Shown piece after piece: positions 61,481 to 64,000 of a stretch of DNA of 64,000 nt (its first letter is position 1; each line of letters begins with the position of its first letter). Below the pieces are notes generated by a model. It made no database searches. It had not been told where the DNA came from and saw only the letters and a list, made by a program, of their open reading frames with translations. This stretch comes from Ruminococcus sp. (lineage in GTDB: Bacteria; Bacillota; Clostridia; Oscillospirales; Ruminococcaceae). Both the position numbers and the translations under genes were made by a program. The stretch spans positions 1 through 64,000 of the forward strand of contig NZ_JAILMR010000124.1 in NCBI RefSeq assembly GCF_024692365.1, in the 5' to 3' direction.

Positions 61481-63271
61481 TTAGCCTGCGATAAGCTTTT
61501 TGCCCTTGATGTGAGCCGCAATCAGAATGATGTCGGTGACATTTATCTTGCCGTCGCGGTTGATATCTGCATAGACGATATCATTGGCATCAATTATCTT
61601 TTTGCCCTTGATGTGTGCTGCTACAATTACGATATCATTTACATCTATCTTACCGTCGCCGCTGATATCGCCGAGAGATTTCTTAGGTACAGTGGGCTTT
61701 ACCTCTTCTTCGGGAGTCTCAACAGTCTTCGCATTTGACATTCTTTCAGATGCCAGACCCTTTACTGCGGCAAATACGATATCAGCTATCTCCTGATGAC
61801 CGTTTGCGTTGGGGTGGGGGTCGAAGTCGGTCTCGGGGGAGATGTTGTAAACATCAACATAAACTGCGCCTGTTTCCTGTGCGATGACCTTCAGCTTTTC
61901 GTTGAGGAGCTTTATCTGGGGGTCAACGTTCTTGCCTGCCAACTGCATTGCTGCGGGTTCAGCTATCTGCTTTGCAAATGCCTTAGCTTCTGCAGTTGCT
62001 GCGGAATTGCTGAACTGCTCGATAACCTTGGCAACATCAGTGAGTTCGCTTACATCATCACCGCTCTTGATAACGCTGAATACGCCCTTCAGTTCATCGA
62101 TATCGGTGTACTGCTTCAATATCTCTTCAAGAGCTTCTGAATCCTCAACACCGAGATCAATGACAGCTTTCTTGAACTCACCGAGATTCTCGGCGGAATC
62201 CAGAGTATCGATGACCTTTCCCATATGCTCATAATCGAAAGCCTTATCGAGTGCTTCTTTTAATTCGGTTATGTTATTGACCTTCTCATTAATGGTCGTG
62301 GTGTATTCCTCGGTGGGTTCACCCTTGACATCGGTCATATTCTCGGTCTTTGCTGCTGCATCGGATGCTTCGGCAAAGATGGGTCCCAGAACATTGAAGA
62401 TATCCCGTTCAACATCTGCGGATTCTTCTGCGGTGCGGTAGGGGTTAAACATACCAACAAGTGCGATATCGGTATCGCCGTTGACTTCCTGCACAGCCTT
62501 TACTACGCCCTTTACGTGTTCAGCGGACTGTTGTACAAGTTCCTCGGATTTATCGCCGATGTTCTTCATGTAGTTTGCGGCTTCAAGGAAGGTATCAGCG
62601 GTGATGCTGTCCTTGTTCTGGCTGATTATCTGCAAGCCTGCGCCCATAGCTGTTTCGGTATCGGAACCGAAGAGGGTCAGCATAAGGGACATTGCCGATG
62701 CCCTGATAACAGGATTCTCATGCTCCAGCATCTCGGGGATAATGCTCATGATTATGTCGTTACCGCCCAGCTGGATGCTTACCAAATCAGCTTCGGTAAG
62801 ATATTTCAGGTACATATCGTGATATGGTGTAAGAACATCGCTGGTACCAGGAGCAACGAAGCTATCAAGAATAGTAGTTGCGAATTCGCCCTTGTAGCCC
62901 TGCTGTCTGATAGTCTTTTCGATATCTTCAGCACGGTAAGCGGTAGACGCAAGGTTGGTAGCCTGAACATCAGCACCGTACTGTGTGCCCAGTTCTTTCA
63001 GCTTGCTGCCGACTATTGCAGGATAAGCGCCCTGCATAGGGTTTGCAAGAAGCTTGTCGGTTATGATAAGGGCGGGGTCGCCCATAAGACCATTCTCCTT
63101 GCCGAGGCCGTAACCTGCGGCGATGCTGTCGCCAAGCGCCACGTAGTTGTAGGTCTTCTTTTCGGGCTCGGACTTGGGAGCTTCATTGTTCTCCGCAAAT
63201 GCTGCGATACCTGTTGCACTGCTCATCATTGCTGCGGCGCAAATTGCCGATATAAATTTCTGTCCTCTCAT
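61481..63271 (-). CDS. secreted SGNH/GDSL hydrolase with type I dockerin
   Basis: A signal peptide (about 1-26) is followed by an SGNH hydrolase: ALGDSIAAGYG carries the catalytic Ser, QLGGNDI the Gly-Asn blocks, and DPHPNANGHQEIAD the Asp-x-x-His pair. A large helical insertion (about 210-440) separates the blocks. A type I dockerin ends it: GDISGDGKIDVNDIVIVAAH and ADINRDGKINVTDIILIAAH. It likely removes acyl groups from plant polymers as part of a cellulosome. GGAGG lies 9 bases before ATG 63271. It is 1 base after the AMP-ligase stop. Confidence 0.92.
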   Translation of the reverse strand: MRGQKFISAICAAAMMSSATGIAAFAENNEAPKSEPEKKTYNYVALGDSIAAGYGLGKENGLMGDPALIITDKLLANPMQGAYPAIVGSKLKELGTQYGADVQATNLASTAYRAEDIEKTIRQQGYKGEFATTILDSFVAPGTSDVLTPYHDMYLKYLTEADLVSIQLGGNDIIMSIIPEMLEHENPVIRASAMSLMLTLFGSDTETAMGAGLQIISQNKDSITADTFLEAANYMKNIGDKSEELVQQSAEHVKGVVKAVQEVNGDTDIALVGMFNPYRTAEESADVERDIFNVLGPIFAEASDAAAKTENMTDVKGEPTEEYTTTINEKVNNITELKEALDKAFDYEHMGKVIDTLDSAENLGEFKKAVIDLGVEDSEALEEILKQYTDIDELKGVFSVIKSGDDVSELTDVAKVIEQFSNSAATAEAKAFAKQIAEPAAMQLAGKNVDPQIKLLNEKLKVIAQETGAVYVDVYNISPETDFDPHPNANGHQEIADIVFAAVKGLASERMSNAKTVETPEEEVKPTVPKKSLGDISGDGKIDVNDIVIVAAHIKGKKIIDANDIVYADINRDGKINVTDIILIAAHIKGKKLIAG

Positions 63272-63272
63272 T

Positions 63273-64000
63273 TTAGTTGTCCTCCTTGGTCTTCTTTTCA
63301 TTTATCTCTATCTTATGGTCTTTTCTGACCCTTATCTTTACGGTGTCACCGTTCTCGGAATAGTTTATCACCATCATATGGTTTTTACTGCATGGTGCAT
63401 AGTAGCCGTTATAATCGTGAGTAAGCAGTATGTAATCTCTCTTTGCTGTTATCTCACCTATCTCGAATTCGTTGTAGAACTTAACGGCGTCCAGCTTGTA
63501 CTTATGGCAGATATACTCCACAAGTTCGGGGGTGGGTTCTGCGCGGTCGGGGTCGAGGATTATCTGTCCTACAATGTCAGAACCGCCGCGGTCGTTCTTA
63601 AATGCGCTTATCTCCCATTCACTGATGGGGTCGTTCTCATCGAGAGAACTCTCGATTTCGAAAAGGTATATCCTATTGCCGTTTTCATCAACACAGGAAT
63701 CGGAACCTCTGCCGAGAATGGTATAGGAACCGTCGGCGTGTCTTACGGCGATATCCCCCGTGATGCCCCATTTTGTGCCCTCTTCATCGAAATACCAGCG
63801 AGCAGCGGTAGCTTCAGGATTATCGAGATAGCGGTCAGCCGATGCGGGACTTGTTACGTGAAGATTGCCCGCAACTTCGTTTTCGGTGATTAGATTGCCC
63901 TCATCATCCAGAAGCTTAACGCGGATATATGGGTCGAGGGGCTTGCCTGTTTCGTTGGTCTTGGTGGCTTCGTCCATGAAGTAGGTCACCAGAGTAGCAC
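63273..64000 (-). CDS. AMP-forming ligase/adenylation domain, C-terminal part (cut by window edge)
   Basis: The frame is open to the right edge; only the last 242 residues are seen. NLHVTSPASADRYLDNPEAT, GITGDIAVRHADGSYTILGR and later RGSDSCVDENGNR fit the end of ANL-family enzymes (acyl-CoA synthetases, NRPS adenylation domains): the GD of TGDIA and the GR hinge. ITAKRDYILL does not give the usual GKxDR end. A beta-rich tail follows. It ends one base before the dockerin hydrolase start, so the two are co-transcribed. Confidence 0.8.
   Translation of the reverse strand, partial: ATLVTYFMDEATKTNETGKPLDPYIRVKLLDDEGNLITENEVAGNLHVTSPASADRYLDNPEATAARWYFDEEGTKWGITGDIAVRHADGSYTILGRGSDSCVDENGNRIYLFEIESSLDENDPISEWEISAFKNDRGGSDIVGQIILDPDRAEPTPELVEYICHKYKLDAVKFYNEFEIGEITAKRDYILLTHDYNGYYAPCSKNHMMVINYSENGDTVKIRVRKDHKIEINEKKTKEDN

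Noticed and set aside
1-64000. tRNA or rRNA genes
   Set aside because: I found no cloverleaf with a TTCGANTC arm and no rRNA sequence on either strand.

Overview
The window looks like the chromosome of a cellulolytic, Gram-positive Clostridia member of the Ruminococcus type (R. albus group is my best guess). The reasons are two secreted proteins with type I dockerins (right end), many polysaccharide enzymes (GlgB, two GH3 proteins, GalT), a Firmicutes-type gene order yicC-remA-gmk-rpoZ-priA-def-fmt-rsmB-rlmN-prpC-prkC-rsgA-thiN-spoVM, a leucine T-box leader, and strong TTGACA-17-TATAAT promoters. No species assignment was tested.

Layout. 1-204: start of an IS1182-like transposase cut by the window edge. 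606-4759: a membrane spermidine-synthase-like protein, a GT2/GtrA glycosyltransferase, a phosphodiester-glycosidase (NAGPA) surface protein and a small membrane protein, closed by a terminator. 4799-11092: glgB, a TetR regulator, galT and a T-box controlled leuA. 11215-24919: a minus-strand housekeeping operon running from yicC to a 28-codon spoVM at its 3' end, preceded in the window by a small zinc-ribbon membrane protein gene. 25044-30604: a HAD phosphatase and a plus-strand run of HD-domain protein, YaiI/YqxD protein, an Imm42-like protein, a GH3 beta-glucosidase and a ComEA-like HhH protein. 30693-35657: a SleB-like wall hydrolase, an S1-domain protein, an M50 protease, rarA and a small hypothetical.

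35658-36598 is a 645-bp composite of nested inverted repeats. 36599-42360 holds gltX and metG with five small genes of unknown or immunity-like type between them. 42476-44277 is an SdpR/SdpI/YhfC-type immunity operon with palindromic operators. 44534-51607 holds a ZIP transporter, a NagZ-like GH3 lipid-anchored or membrane-anchored enzyme, BioY with a BirA-type operator, a degenerate kinase, a DUF6985-like protein and mgtE behind a folded leader. 51972-57727: a fumarate-reductase-type flavoprotein and a MacA/MacB-type efflux operon. 58020-64000: a phage-type DUF6291 protein, a Ser-rich lipoprotein, two dockerin proteins (one an SGNH hydrolase) and the end of an AMP-forming ligase.

The main unexplained signal is a dispersed DNA array with an exact 10-bp period (one helical turn; unit close to TATCGTTTGG, either strand) at ten places between 30.3 and 60 kb. 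It fills one intergenic spacer completely, occurs inside five genes or gene ends, and in two unrelated proteins is translated into the same kind of decapeptide repeat. Several arrays sit inside or beside a second repeat family, a palindrome with TGCCAAGGA ends that occurs whole at 51811-51878 and as split arms elsewhere.
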